Assembly (NCBI GenBank): GCA_001687465.1
Contig: LVLI01000101.1
Location: forward strand, 1-64,000
Direction: 5' to 3'
Source of the DNA: Halocafeteria seosinensis
Lineage: Eukaryota > Sar > Bigyra > Bicosoecida
Length of the DNA stretch: 64,000 nt
Shown here: in pieces, positions 12,153-25,800 of the stretch
Position numbering within the stretch: the stretch's first letter is position 1
Layout: every line of letters begins with the position of its first letter
The notes under the pieces: model-generated
Seen by the model: only the letters and a program-made list of their open reading frames with translations
The model's database searches: none
Told to the model about the DNA's origin: nothing
Program-made: the position numbers and the translations under genes

Positions 12153-14364
12153 ATGCAATGGAGACGGGTGTTCTCCACGGTTGCAAGAGGGGAACCAGCG
12201 AGATACTCTTCCTCTGGTTCAGCTCCTGTGCTCATCACCACACCCATCTACTATTGCAATGCTACCCCACATGTTAGTATGCAGTCCATGCGCATGCAAT
12301 TGGATAAACAAAATTCTGAAATCACTGTATGAGTATTGCTTACTGAATGAATGTGACGTGGCTGCAGATTGGACACATCTACTCGAGTATTGTGGCGGAT
12401 ACACTAAGTCGATACCAGCGGCAATTGGCTCGACGTCCGACGAGGTTGTCCACAGGAACCGATGAACATGGGAGTAAGGTAAGCTCTCTCGCATTCAAGC
12501 TGGATCTAGTTAGCCGTTTATCCTTATCACGGACGCAAGACATATTCAGGTGATGGAAGCTGCACAGAAGAACTCTCCTGCGGGTTCAGTAAAAGAGTAT
12601 ACAGATACCATCTCTAGTTACTTTAAAGTCGCCATGGATGACTTTAATGTAGGCTATGATACGTTTGTGCGAACAACAGACGATAGACATAAGCGAACAG
12701 TCGAATGGATGTGGAAGCGCATCGTTGACCGTGGATGCATATATAAGGGCTCTCATACTGGGTGGTACTGTAGATCGGAAGAAGCATTTATTCCGGCCAG
12801 TCAAGTTACCACGGACGAAAACGGAAACCATGTGATAGAGGATAGACCATGGCAAGGCGTAGAATACATGTCCGAAGAAAATTATAAGTTTCGTTTATCA
12901 CTCTTTCGCGACCCTCTTCTTCAGTGGATGGACGGAGAGTTATCGGACAAGGAACTGTACAACAAGACAAACAAACTGCTTCAGGAGACACCGGGGTGTG
13001 TTTCTCATGATGCAATCAGCAAGCATAGTCAAGAAACTACAGGAGTTTTGAAAGCTTGGGACCGATCGAACAAGGAGAAATCTGAGGGAAAACGAAGTCC
13101 TATTGTGCCGTACTCAAGATCCAATGAACTGCGCGCAATTCTCGAGGATGGACTCGAAGATCTATCAGTTTCACGTCTCAGCTCCAAAGTTAGTTGGGGC
13201 ATTCGAGTACCAACGGATCCGCAGCATACTGTCTATGTATGGCTCGATGCGCTTACAAATTATTTGACAGTATCTAATATGTACGAGAATTTCGGTGCCA
13301 ACCCGAACCATGAAATGAGCGACACATATACATCTTCGACAACTCAGACTTGGTGGCCTGCGGAAACACATGTTATCGGAAAAGACATTCTAAAATTTCA
13401 TTGCGTATACTGGCCTGCGTTTTTGTTGGCGGCAGGTTTGCCCCTTCCAAAAAGGGTTCTTATACATGGGCACTGGCTTTCAGAAGGAAGAAAAATGAGC
13501 AAAAGCTTAGGCAACATTGTCGATCTCAATGACCTGAAGGCCCAAGTAAGTTCTCCCTTTATGTAAAGGTTGATTCGTGTGGCACCAGACTTCAAATCCG
13601 CTTTCTGTTTCAGTACCCAATCGACGCACTCAGGTATTTCCTGTTGAGAGAAGGGAGGTTTGATCAGGATGGAAACATTCACCACGAAAACCTCGAAAGA
13701 CGAGCTATAGGAGACTGCGCGGATACACTGGGCAACCTTGGTTAGTATTTTTTTCACATACACCCGAGGGTTGTCAGAGGTTGATACGTGTCTACGTTGT
13801 GTATGAGAGCAGCCTCCCGAGCGCTTGGTCGTGTGCTATTGCCAAACCAACAGGTCCCGATCCCGGGACACTTGGAAGACGACGAAAAACAAATCATAGA
13901 GCTGGTCAATTCACTACAAATAACCGTTGGCGAGCACTATGAGAATGCCGATGTAGGTCTGCGAGTTACTTTCCCCTTTACAAGTCCCATCCTAGTTATC
14001 GTTTTCCATTCCTCAGGTTTCCTCTGCCTTGGAACAAATCATGGACGCGGCTGGGGAAGTCAACCGTTACTTCGCAAACAGTGAACCATGGAATCTTCGC
14101 CCAGGGAAACCGAACGAAAATGAGAACAGGCTGCGAACAGTACTTTGGTTAACACTGGAATCATTGAGGGTGTTTGGAATTCTATTGCAACCAGCAATGC
14201 CTTCTTCGATGGCACGGTTGCTTGATTACCTCGGTGTCGAACAGGGGGAAGAGTACCGGTCCCTAGCTACTGCATATCTTGACATAGAAGGCTTTAAGCC
14301 CCGTCCTGTCGGTTCCGCAGTCGGTTTTGACGAAAAGCTTGTCTTGTTTGAAAAAAAGCGCTGA
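12153..14364 (+). CDS. methionyl-tRNA synthetase, mitochondrial type
   Basis: Six exons, 12153-12272, 12368-12478, 12550-13545, 13614-13740, 13813-13952 and 14017-14364, give 613 residues. The short first exon encodes MQWRRVFSTVARGEPARYSS, a typical mitochondrial presequence, then ITTPIYYCNATPH. The class I HIGH motif forms at the exon 1/2 junction (PHIGHIYSSIVADTL). Then come TGTDEHGSKV, GWYCRSEEAF and the catalytic KMSKSLGN. There is no zinc knuckle and no C-terminal tRNA-binding domain, as in mitochondrial and some bacterial MetRS. The exon 5 acceptor is ambiguous (13810 or 13813); 13813 has CAG and the better alignment. The enzyme charges initiator and elongator tRNA-Met. Confidence 0.93.
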
Positions 14365-14635
14365 TACGAATGTCGCCTGATGTAACTGGACCGCCGCATC
14401 ATCCGCGGGCGGAACGTGGAGTTCAAAAAGTATCGGGCATTCTTCTGACGTCCTCTATATTTTCAGTTTAGTTGTGCTCACCCCTAGTGGTTTTGAATCA
14501 CGATCCAGCCTGGCTCACTAATGCCCGTAATCGTCAAATATCCGGACTGAAGGCCAGGTTCTACATCGTTACCGAAGGCTGTATATCAATGTGCAGAATA
14601 CCAGCTTGGATTCGATTGCTCCTCCATTCATCCGA

Positions 14636-17386
14636 CTACATTGCTTTAGACAGTTTTTTGGCAGCTTGCCTTTTGCGGTTATGATTGGCGACTGCTGACT
14701 TATTCTCTGTTTTTTTCTTGGCCTGTGTGGTCGTATATCCACCTGCAGCCCGCGGTCCTTTTCCAGAAACTTTTTTCGATGGTTTAGTGCTGGGTCCTTC
14801 GGCAGGCTTGGCGCGTTCTCCTTTCCCCGCTCCATCACTATTGCTCTTTCCTCTGGCATTGCCCTTGTTCTTGTTCTGGCTCTTTGAACTGTCTTTGGAT
14901 GATTTTGAAGACTTGGCGACTACCTTGTCAGCTGTTTTATTGACTTCACCCGACTCTCTATTTTCCTCTTTCAATGTCCCGTCTTCGTCCAACATGTCAA
15001 CGGTGCGGTGCTCCTGCAAGAAGTCTCTTCGGTTCTTTATCCATACAGGTTCACTGTCATCTTGATCCCCTTCGGGTTTTTTGTCCGTATCCAGTTCTTG
15101 GTCAGCTGCTATACAGAGATATCAACACTTGTTTCAATAAAGGCGAATGGAAGATATTGAGTGGGTACTCACCCAGATTATTGTCATTTACTCCGTATGC
15201 TCCGATAGCGTCGAAGCTATCATCATACTCATCTTCGTACTCGTCGAAACTGCAAAGTAACAATAGCCGAACTCAGTGAGTTGAGGAGGTAAACGTACAG
15301 ACTGAATATCCTACATGATACTCACCCTTGAAGACGGATCAAGTTTTTCATTTTCTCATTAAATTCCTTGTCTTCTTGAGCTTCGTTCCAAGACGCTGTC
15401 TTAGCATATCCATAGTTCTTTCCTTTTGTGCGGGACGACGAGCCCCCATTCTCGGCTATACGAGAAACGGCCTTATAGACGTCGTCATTTTCTAATCGGA
15501 GATACTCCCGGATCCTATCATCCGAAAGACTAGGGAAGATCTCCTTAATAGTATGGAAAGCTTCGTCGTTAGCGAAATTGTCGGGTGGTTCTTCGTCGCC
15601 ATCCATTAGCAGCCCCGTAAGCTGTTCAACCAAGTATTCTTTTCTACCTTCATCAATATGGAATGCACAATTTTCATCACTCCCTTCCAAGTGATCTAAC
15701 AACTTCTTGCATGGGTAACGTAAGGCGTCCAGAGCGAATGAGCATTCGAAACCTTTTCCTACTCTGCCTCTCAAGATAGGATTGATATTGTCCCTTTCCC
15801 CATATGGCAGCATGCTCACTGACACCTTAAATAAAGAAGAATAACCGGTACAAAGAACCTCAAAAAATTCTTCACTAAGCTCATTATTATTAAGACCAAA
15901 GATCCGCGGCACTTCCATTTCCTTCGGTTCACTCTCCTTTTCCGCTACTCCCGTAAAACTTGTGAGCTGTTCAGCTAAGAGAGGCGGCGGTACTCTAAGG
16001 GGCCATAAATAGGAGAACGCCACAACTCTAGCAAGCGTCCGCGTTATCTGAAATGAACACTGCCTAATGTTCCTGACTATGCTACTCTGCGAGTAAATGT
16101 CACTCAATCGCTCCGTACTATTCACTTCCAAAGCTGAGTTACATTGGCCCTCGTCCAGAATTGATAAGGTTACCAGAGGCAGGCAATGATCGTACAAATA
16201 GCACAAGGACGAAATTAGAGGATCATTCCAAAATCTGGAACCCTTTTCCTCTCCTTCAGGTGCAGTAGCAGCAGCGCCACCAGAGTCCCTTTCGCAACGC
16301 CCGTGTACCAACGATAATGCAAGATAAGGATAGCCTGTAATACTGCTGGCCAATGAGCATGTTGTATCAACTAGATATTCTGTGATTTGAGAACACAGTA
16401 ACACATCATCATTGGACAAGTTTGCCTTAGTAGATCGTTTTATCAGTTCATCTTCGCTCAGTCTTTTGCAATCAGTCCCTCGATCCAGACCGCAGCCTCG
16501 AGCAATTAACGCGCTGAACTCGTCAATAACTTCTGATAAGGTTCGTTCTATGTTCGGAATTAGGTCTTGTTCGAAGTTAGAGAGTTTTTCAGGCACAGCG
16601 TCGAACAACTTGGCACAGACACCTCGTAACCAAACGGAATGATGACCCCCATTTTCCTTCTCGCCGATGTCAACGAAACAACTCGCTAGGTCGGTCAAGC
16701 GACCCGAGGAAAACACTCCCGACTCCATCAAGAACTTTTCGTATTCTCCATTTCGATTCTGAACCCTGATATCTTCTCTGCTTCGGAGTACTAGCGTGTT
16801 GCAGCTCTGAACTTCGCTGCTGAGTGTACGAACGAACGCGGATAGCACGTAATGATGAATCTTCTTCCTCTGAACCCAGAATCAAAAAGCATAGAGTTAA
16901 CCATTACAATCAATACGAGGGAATCAACGATCAGAAGCGACTCACTTCGTCAGAAAACATGTCCGAAAATCGATCGAATTGCTGCCCCTGGGTTGAGCTT
17001 TCGCTGATTAGGTCATATTCTCTCTCGACAAACTGCAGGTAAGAGTCGAAAAACTGTCGACATTCCACGTCACATACCATCAACGATAGGAACTCGTCGA
17101 AAGGTAGTGACAGCAGCGTCTCCAATGCATGAACAGCCTTCTCAATCACGTGTTGGGTTTGTTGGGCGTCCTGCAGCTCGGAGGCATTGTCTTCGCGCAT
17201 ATAGGGCACGAACAACAGCTTGTGCTTCTCTTTCACATTATGAGCCTGTATCCATTAGACAGAGTAACCACGCAAGGGGGGTCAGCATCTGGTATAGGTG
17301 CTATGACAAGAAAAAGTTGCACGTACCACTTGGGGGCCAATGTAGATAGTGGCGTCTTTGGTTGTATGTTTGCTTGTTTTACTCAT
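14636..17386 (-). CDS. ASCC2-like CUE-domain protein
   Basis: Five exons, complement(14636-15105, 15173-15249, 15326-16869, 16946-17245, 17327-17386), give about 816 residues. The first 20-codon exon starts MSKTSKHTTKDATIY. A CUE ubiquitin-binding domain sits near residues 575-615 (HTIKEIFPSLSDDRIREYL). After it comes the tyrosine/aspartate cluster FDEYEDEYDDSFDA, characteristic of activating signal cointegrator complex subunit 2, then a Lys/Ser-rich tail (KRQAAKKLSKAM). The N-terminal half has the LLSLPFDEFLSLMVCD...FFDSYLQFVEREYD stretch seen in ASCC2. In animals ASCC2 reads K63-linked ubiquitin for alkylation repair and ribosome-collision clearance. Family assignment rests on domain order and motif resemblance. 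Confidence 0.78.
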
Positions 17387-17869
17387 TATTTCAGCATACA
17401 AGTTAATAGTTCAATATCTGATGTGTGCCATAAAGAGATAGGAAGTGACCAATCCACTTCCATACAACTTGTATGATACAAGTAGGGAGTCCTTAGACCT
17501 AAGGACGATCAGGCTTCAACTTCACGCCAACTATTCCCAGACTGGAAGACCAACGACAACGAGACTTCCCAGGTCGGAAAGACGCGATTCGTACCATAGT
17601 AACAATAAACGTGAGATGTAACTCTTTCAGTTTTTTGTACAATTTGATTTGATTTGATACGTTGCATAATCCGTCTGGAAGGAATCCAAGTAGCACACGA
17701 AGTTCCAACACGGGAATCGTCTCACCTATCCGTAAACTGAATATTCCAAATACAAATTAATACTATAGACGCAGAATAATGCCCAAGACAGCCAAGAATT
17801 TGCCTGGCAGATCGAATGAGACGCACACACAGGTAGAGAGCAATTGTTAAGTGCTTTTGCACCCGTGCA
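17387..17869. other. intergenic, ASCC2-like gene promoter and WDR61 3' side
   Basis: These 483 bp hold no recognisable exon or RNA gene. They must include the ASCC2-like promoter. Confidence 0.4.
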
Positions 17870-19215
17870 TTACCCTTGATGAACGCATAGTCTGGCATCA
17901 TCACCCACAGAAGCTATTCGTGTACCATGCTCATTGTATGCAACACCCCAAACAGGCTCTGTGTGTGCCTCATACGTGTGACTGCATTCTCGAGAACGAG
18001 TATCCCACAACTTGACAGTCTTATCACTGGAACCAGAGCAAATCCCGATACCGTCAGACCTGGCATCAACCGAAAGGACCCATCCTAAATGGCCAAATAG
18101 ACCGTAAACTAACGAGGATGTATGAGATTCTCCACCGCTGCGAGGAACTCACAATTAATCAAACCACTAGGAGAGCTGATCCAATTTATACATACACATC
18201 GTAAGCATTTATCCTGCCATCATCACTGGCACTATATAGTTTACCACCGTCCGGACTGAATGCAACGGAGCGGACTGCCATGGAGTGAGCTTCTATTTTA
18301 TGGATAAGTTTGCCCGATTCTACGTCCAACACGTATACCAGTCCTTTCGATGATCCAGAAGCAACTTTCCTTCCATCCGGCGACTGAAGAAACAGATAAA
18401 AACTCGCAAAATCCAAACGGCAAGGTACTCATATACAATTTCTTGTTCTTACATATTGTACCGTTGTGGCAAAATCTCCATGAGTATCCAACGTAGACGC
18501 TAATTCTCCAGTTTCAGTGTTCCATATGTGGATCTGCCCTCCATGCGTCCCTGTTGCCAGGTGTCTGCCATCAGGATGATACGCTAGCTTCCAGCTGTTT
18601 AACACACCACAGTCAATGAACTGCTCCATTTCCCCCTTTTCTACATCGTAGACTCGTATATGCGAATCCATCGAATTGGCAGCGAGCTCTGAGTGGTACA
18701 GCAACAAGCCCGAGTTCGTCAAACACAAATAAAATTTCAGCTATATACCAATAGAGATAACCAGTCAAGGCTTACTTGTTCCGTCTTTGTTAAAGGCCAC
18801 ACTTACCACACCTAGAGTGTTTTCCTTAAATGTGGATATTGTATGAGCCTGAGCATTCTTTTCATCCTCCACTCTGGCCGATTCCGTCCCCCTGTTTTGC
18901 GTTCATACGATGCCCAGTCAAAAATGTAGCGACTCTATGATGGGTAGATGATATCATCTTACCATATTTTGACTGTCTCATCCATGGACCCCGTGGCTAT
19001 ACATCCATTCTGAAGGATGTCCTCGTGGATAATATCTGCCTGGTCACTCGTGTCTGTGGCTTCATTCCTCTGCTTTCCAGGAGCCCATGCTACACAAAAT
19101 AGTGAATCAGTGTGAGCATTTGGGACTGTAATAGTTGTACGATACTGCGATGATTCCACCCATCTAATGAGACTCAATGGCGCTACACCGAGAGACACTG
19201 CTGTATACATACCAT
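17870..19215 (-). CDS. WDR61/Ski8-like WD40 protein
   Basis: Six exons, complement(17870-18137, 18196-18383, 18453-18688, 18776-18891, 18963-19144, 19213-19215), give 330 residues. The size and repeat order match WDR61/Ski8: AHTDSLFCVAWAPG, GSMDETVKIW, LAANSMDSHIRVYD, LATGTHGGQIHIWN, FSPDGGKLYSASDDGRI, GSSDKTVKLWDTRSR and YEAHTEPVWGVAYN. Ski8 is a seven-bladed propeller that scaffolds the cytoplasmic Ski complex feeding the exosome, and sits in the Paf1 complex in some lineages. The 5' end is uncertain. I favour an initial exon that is just ATG before a 68-bp intron with a GTATGT donor. The alternative is an unspliced start at 19210. Confidence 0.88.
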
Positions 19216-19733
19216 TATTGTACAAACGTCCGTGACTAGATATGACAGTACACAAGGATAAGAGGAGGCCTCATAAGTCTACTCTAGCCGAAACAACCCC
19301 CACAAAATGGCACTGAATAAATATATCAGGAGACCGGGTAATTTACTGCATGGCATCTGAATGCATGCAGCATGTTGAATACCTTCACAAGTGTCGACAC
19401 ACCCGGGTATTGGACACCATGAATATGGTAGGCTTGCAATAGCCATCAAATAGCCTACTGTAAACAACAAGCACAATAAGCTAGCAAGAAAACATGGTTT
19501 TACTTGTATTTATTTATCCTAGTTGTTACTCTGACTGAGAATTCTTCAGTGGGACCAGACTCAGCGTAATGGAATGCATAACAAAGGCATCTCCATTCTG
19601 GAAGACTACTAGTCCCCCCAGAGTAGGGAAGCTGATCGTCAACCCTCCAGACTCGAAGACACTGCAGTAACTCTACGAGCCCCATCTGCTGTGTAGCGCA
19701 AACAGGTACAATTTCAATGGAACATTTTATCAC
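19216..19733. other. intergenic between WDR61 and the HEAT-repeat gene
   Basis: These 518 bp upstream of WDR61 and downstream of the HEAT gene show AT-rich stretches (AATAAATATAT near 19316) but no coding or RNA feature. Confidence 0.4.
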
Positions 19734-22351
19734 TCAACGTTGGAGTTTTGCTCCGTTTAGAATTGCAAGAGCATTCTTAGAAGGTTGGCGTTTCTCCCTT
19801 TGTGAGCTCGTCGACGTACTCTGGAGCTCGTGGTATCGCGGAAGAAGACAAGCCATAGATTGTGTTTGGTTCTCTGTCAAGTGAGCTTCAAGAACTCGAG
19901 CTCCAACCTGGAGCCCACGACGATATTGAGATGAACGATACAGGCAAATAGGACCACGACTAACCTGTCTTGCTAACTCCTGTAGGCATAATGTTGCAAA
20001 ATGAGCCGACTGTTTGTGGGGGCCTTCCGCACAATTGATAATTTCCGGAATTAAGCCTTCCAAATGCGCTTTTACATCCTCCTTCTTAATACTCTTTACT
20101 ATTTTAGTCATAGTAAGCCATATTGTCGCCTGTTTGAGCACATACTACATATTGTTGCGAGGATACACCCGCTGTCTTGTTAAAATTCTTACGCACCTGT
20201 AAGTTCATCGCATGATAGAAGTGGCGGCATCGTGATACCTCCACTACTGTTGGAAGGAACTCAGCAATTTTTTCGGGATACACCTCTGAAACCTCACTGA
20301 GCAAGAACAAGGCCCCATCGGTTGCTTCCCACAACTGTTGCTGGCGACTGAACGAATGATCCATACAACCTCCGCCTCTCTTCTTAAGCTTTGGAGCAAG
20401 GGACCCACAGGAATATACTTCTTGATTTGTGTGACGATTTTCGTCAGATTCATGTAAATGCTTCGCTACGGAAAACTGGGACGTATTTGATAAGTCTGAG
20501 TACCTGGCCAGGATCAAAATGAAACCGCTAGTTGAGATAAGGAAGCACACATCTTCAGTTGAAATCTTACTGGGAACTTTCTTTAGGCTGATCTTTTACT
20601 GAAGGGAGATAACTTTCTAGGATTGCCGCCACAGTAGGGTATGCTTCATCGCCATAGGCGCGGAGATATCGTTTGAAGCTGATTGCACTATTCTTCCTTA
20701 CAGACCATACATTGTCCCACAAATGCGCCCTCCATCGTGGAACCAGCTTTTCTTCACAGCAATCTTTACATTCGTCAGGGAAGGCCTCCACGAATTTACC
20801 AGTGGCCTCACATGCTGCGTCACGTACGGGCCAGGATTCATCATCAAAGCATTGCAATAGGACCTCAAGTAGATTTGCAACATGTTTTCTTAAAGGGACG
20901 GAAGGAAGTTTCAAAGATAACTCGGAAATACAGTGACATGCAGCTTCTCGCACGGCGTGATTATCAGAGTCGGCTTGCTCCGAATAGTACTGAACAAAAG
21001 CATCTATGTGACGAACAATAGCATCTTTTGCTCCCTTCCCTTCCGAGGGAGGAAACAGTGATTCCCATAGTGCCTGGGATGCGTTACGAACTCCAGCTGC
21101 GACGTAGTAGCGATTAAGGCAAATTTTTGGAAGCAGTTCTTCATAATACTTCTCTATGTTTTGTTTTCCATCACTCTGCAGCAGCGTCTTAGCCGCTTGG
21201 GTCGCTGCATAACGCACTTGGGACCAGTTGTCCATTAGTCCATGGGACAGTATAGCAACGGTCGTAGACAGGACAACACTCTTCGATAATCCATCACCTT
21301 CCAAACTGCTCATGGTCTTGCAATATGCGAGGGAATCATCTAGATTTACAGTGGGGAAGACGTCTCTCTCACAAGGGTCGGAGCATTGTCCATCCGCGAA
21401 ACACCGGACAATTTTGTCCAGAGATTCATGTGCTCTTTGGCGCACAAACCGATTTTGATGGCAACTGCAAAAACGAACTAAGCCCAACAGTAGGGGTTCG
21501 CCAACTTTTTTGGCAAGCATGGTTCGATGGGGTTCCCCCACTGATCCCCCCAAGAACATGGCATCAATGGATGATATTGCAGTCTCCACAGCTTTCCATC
21601 CGACCGTATCGTGAGCCACCATCATGACGTCGTCTACTTCTGTGTCGTCCATTTCCTTAGCTTCCAGATTTCTTAGGAACAGCTCTAGTATACGCACTTT
21701 GAGAGAGTTCCAGATGTCTACACCATGCCACCTGGACAACATAGTCAGTGCACGGTGAACCGAGGAGCGCACCCTCGGTTCTCGATGATCGAGGTAGCAA
21801 TGTACAGAGGATAACACAGAGTCGTATTCATTCCTCAATATCTTTTCTTGTAACGAGCACATGAAGTTATCGTTTTCCTGTCTCCGTAAATTTCCCACCT
21901 CCTGAAATATTGGCAACATGGAACACTGAATGACTGACTGTCAGACCATGGCGAATGCACATACCGAAACGACTTCCAGTGCGGTGACAAGAACCGGCCA
22001 CGTTGGAGCATCGTAGCCACCGATGTCACCTAAAGACCCCGTTCGGGGGAACGTCTCCTGATGAGGCGTACGCAGCATGGTACGGAGAGCTTGTACACCT
22101 CTCTCGACGGGTTCCACTTCCTCTTCTTCGAAAACATCGTCGAGAGGTATCGGTGGGTTCGAATTCGTGAAAACGCCATTTGATACAAAGGCCTTATACA
22201 ATCTGGAGGCTGCACCATAGTCCTCGGGAGAAGCAGCTACATGCGCGCTCCTGGTAGCTGTCTGAGTTCCAGGTTGATCATGTGTCTGTGGGTCATGGAA
22301 ACGCAGTAGAGACTCCAGCGCCGATTGTGCGCTGTTTGTGTCGATCGGCAT
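19734..22351 (-). CDS. HEAT/ARM-repeat protein, function unknown
   Basis: Five exons, complement(19734-19907, 19965-20129, 20197-20503, 20571-21901, 21965-22351), give 787 residues. From about residue 130 on it is almost all paired amphipathic helices typical of HEAT repeats, for example SQVRYAATQAAKTLLQS, AVREAACHCISELSL, WPVRDAACEATGKFV and WSVRKNSAISFKRYL. The first 130 residues are less ordered, with an acidic patch (FEEEEVEP). No transport-receptor, kinase or TOG signature was recognised, so the role is probably a scaffold, but that is inference. Intron 19908-19964 is 57 bp, in frame and stop-free; the aligned repeat reads better without it. Confidence 0.8.
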
Positions 22352-22883
22352 GGCCAGATACTAGGATGTTTCCGGACACATGTACACGCACGAAATTAGT
22401 CGCGCACTTTGACAAACAAAGCCAACAAGTACGTAAAGTGTTTAGTTCAATGGCTTCGTTGAAGTTCAGCCGGCTCGGCTCAGCTTCACAGACAGCAATT
22501 CAGCGCAAGCTCGCCACAACTACTGGATTCCAGTAACTGGAAGGACGTGACGTTTAAGACGTCCTCGCTGAGAGTGGATTGAGGTCGTGGATACACACTT
22601 GCTGGATGGAGTAGGAGTTCCCACCAAACATCGGTGAATGTTGAGAAGGCAGAGCGTGCATACACGCAGCGAGTCAAGGTAAGCCGCGAGATCCCTTAAC
22701 GGCTGTAGGTACATGTCTCTTTACATGGGCCACAAATGCACTGTACTACGTCTATTATACTTTGCGGTTGTTCTTGCTCCATTGCACCGCTCGAATGGCA
22801 TATATGCTCCCTGCGCAGTCTATAACGCCTGTTTATTGTGGTGGTTTGCGCAGGTCGCCGTGGCGGAAGTGGTCACGACCACA
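22352..22883. promoter_or_regulatory. divergent region, HEAT gene / Sfi1-like gene
   Basis: These 532 bp lie between divergent starts. A short open frame from the ATG at 22451 begins MASLKFSRLGSASQ but stops at 22534-22536 and has no continuation I can join with confidence. A possible 5' exon of the Sfi1-like gene could end near 22679 (GTAAGC donor), which would need a 170-bp intron, unusually long here. Confidence 0.4.
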
Positions 22884-25800
22884 ATGAGTATGAACAGTAC
22901 AAGAGATTGGGTACTCCATAGAACCCCCAATGATTTAAATCTCTCCTCCCATTCGGCGGCATCAGGCGCCAGAGATGCCTATGATACGCTGCTACAGCTG
23001 AAATCGGCCAATACTTCCTTGTCTCAAGCTTCACGGGAGTCGCAGAAGAGATATCAGTCCGCTGTGGACGAAAATAAGAGTCTCAGACAGTCAATATTGC
23101 AAGAGTCGAAACACCGGTATAGTGAGGTAGGAACTCTCAGAGCAGCCTTGTAAGTATCATAGCCAGATACGCGCTCCTGATCCGCTTGACTTATGACTTA
23201 CTTCTCGACGCTATGTATTCACAGAGAACGGTCATATGCAGCGTTAGAAGACGCGGAGCACAGAGAAAACCAGTTGAAACAAGAGCTAGATGATCTCAGA
23301 GCCCATCATGAATCTCTCGAACGGACGGTTACCATTCAGCAAGGTGGCTCGGAGGAGTTCCACAATAGTGTCAATTCGTTGCAAGACATGCTTCAAGACG
23401 CCTTGGCCGAGAAGAATCAGTTACAATATCAGTTGTCCCAAATTCGTTCAGAGACGGCTATGAAGAAAGAAGAGAGCGTCCACCAAAACACTCAGAACCA
23501 ACGTTTGAGGGAACAGTTTCGCAACGCGGGTACAACCGCTCTAGTCTACACCCTGGTTTTTGCTCATAGAAGACACACGGCCCACAAGTTTGCCAAGGCT
23601 TTTCATGTCTGGAAATTCAAAACGCAACAATTGGTATCACAATCCCACACGAGAGAGCAATCAGAGAGCACCAAGCGCACCATTGCTCGAAACGCTGCTC
23701 TTCTGGTTGTCCATAACCGAAGCCGGTGGAGAGCACGGGCAATACTTAACTCCTGGAAATCGTATGCTACAGCACGACACACAAGAAAACGCATTGAACC
23801 TGTCGCAGCGAACCAAATTATAGCTATGCACCGGCGACGGTGCTTCAAGATGTGGCAACATGCGTTTGAAAGACGTTCAAAGCTCAAAACACGCTTCAAT
23901 AGGCTATCGTCGATATTTCAACGAGGCCGACAGAGATTTAGTTTGCATGTTATGCGTACTCACGCACTCCAGTTCCGTTGGGAGAGAGAACGTCAGGAAA
24001 ATCTAGAACGCTATGAACTGGTACAAGAGAAGCACTATGAGGCAATATCAAAACTGCTCTTATTGCAAAACCGCAAGACGCTTCTGAGAAAGAGGTTTAT
24101 GGCATGGCAATTTTTCGCGCAGAATCGTCGGAACATGTTCGAACAGCTCTTGTCTACCCGGCACCAAATTGATGAAAAACTCCGAAACCGCTACTTCGAT
24201 CGTTGGAAACTGGAAACGAGGAAGCTGTCCAGGGGCCGCCGACTCAGGGTGAGGATGGAACGCAATATGCTGCGCAGATTCTTTAAGTCATGGGCGCAGT
24301 CGATGTACGAAAATCAAATCGAGCAGTCGTTTATTCAACTAGAGGATGAAGCTAACGAAACACGTCAATATATTTCAACTCAGTCTCAAACGTTACTTAG
24401 CCGGATAATTGACCGTGAGCGCCGACTGATACTGGGGAAAACCTTCGACCAGTTAAAATATTGGACAAGCGTATCACTGCGTCGAAATTCCTCCCTACGA
24501 GCACTTAACAATAAGTTAAATTCCAAGCAGTTACAGCGGATCTTCTCTCACTGGAGATCGACTGCTCAAGATTCCTTTAAGAGGAAAAGCGCAATGTATA
24601 TGAACAATTTGGCTGAGAAAGGACGAATGGTTTCGAAAGCTGCATACACTTGTGGTGAACGGAGTGGTTTTTCCGTTGCAATGCAAAAACTTGTCCCCAT
24701 TATTGAAAATTTGTCTAAATTGAGCACGCTACGACATGGATGGGCAAATTGGAAACACCAAACCGTAGTAGGACGGACCATAGAACGAGCCAAGAAGAAA
24801 AGGGGCGAGAAGTTGATAACCAAATTGTTTTACAGATGGATTCTTTATTGCTCTCAATGCCATCTTAAGCGAAAGAAACAAGACTTCGGCAGTGTGACAG
24901 AGCGTATTCAACTCCAAAATTCCTCCAACGTTGCGCGATTGGTTTGGAACTCGTGGCTGCAATACCTTCGTGAACGAAGGATGCAGAAAAAGTATATTTC
25001 CATCGCCACCAGTCAGTTTTATAACAAACAGTTGCGGCAAACAGTAAGACACTGGAAGTCCATCGTCGTCGATGGTCGTAGGCGAAGACAAGCTCGAAGG
25101 GTGTTGGCTTTTATAGAGCAACGTAGGCTTCGTCTTCAAAGACTGAGAACTGCATTTGATAGTTTCCGAATAATTGTAAGAGGTTCCAAACTCGAACGCT
25201 CTAGCATTGAGACTGCAGCAACAACACTGAAGCAACAAGTCATGATGGCGTGGAAAATGCATTCGAACATTACGCGCATGAAAAGGAAAGCACTGCACTC
25301 ATCTCGACGCTTCCATAAGAGCCGGAAGTTACAGGAGTTCTTTAGTCGATGGCATCGATTTTCCGTAAGTACCTTCGAGGCTACTGAGTGTAGAGTACAA
25401 AATGTAAAGAGTCTCTCGTAATCACCGCAGAACCGGAACCGTTTGAAACGATTTATGGAAGCGGATAGCGGACGGCTACTTGTCAAAGCCCGGTTGGATC
25501 AAGGGTACCTCCTTGCAGCGTACAAAACAGAATCTTCGGTAGTCACTGCATTCCATCATTGGAAAAATTTCTTAGTATCTCGGAAAGCATTCAAGTCGGC
25601 CGACGTCCATGTGGAGCGTCGAAGAGAGGGCGCGCTCGAAAACCTGTCATGTTTAGTGAAGTTGCGACAGTTGATGTGCGCCTACTATCGCTGGAAGGAA
25701 GATACATTTAACGGAAAGGTAAGAGCCCTACCCACTCCTATTTGTTTCGAATGCAACACTGACAAGTAGCAATTTCGGGAATACGCAGGTCGAAGCTATA

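Noticed and set aside
15322-16848. Reading the ASCC2-like central exon as a complete 508-residue protein
   Set aside because: Phase-consistent exons with ASCC2 features continue on both sides, so it is one exon of a five-exon gene.
22451-22536. A short open frame beginning MASLKFSRLGSASQ that looks like a mitochondrial presequence upstream of the Sfi1-like gene
   Set aside because: No splice donor and downstream exon give a plausible continuation, and the stop follows after 28 residues. It may be 5' UTR.
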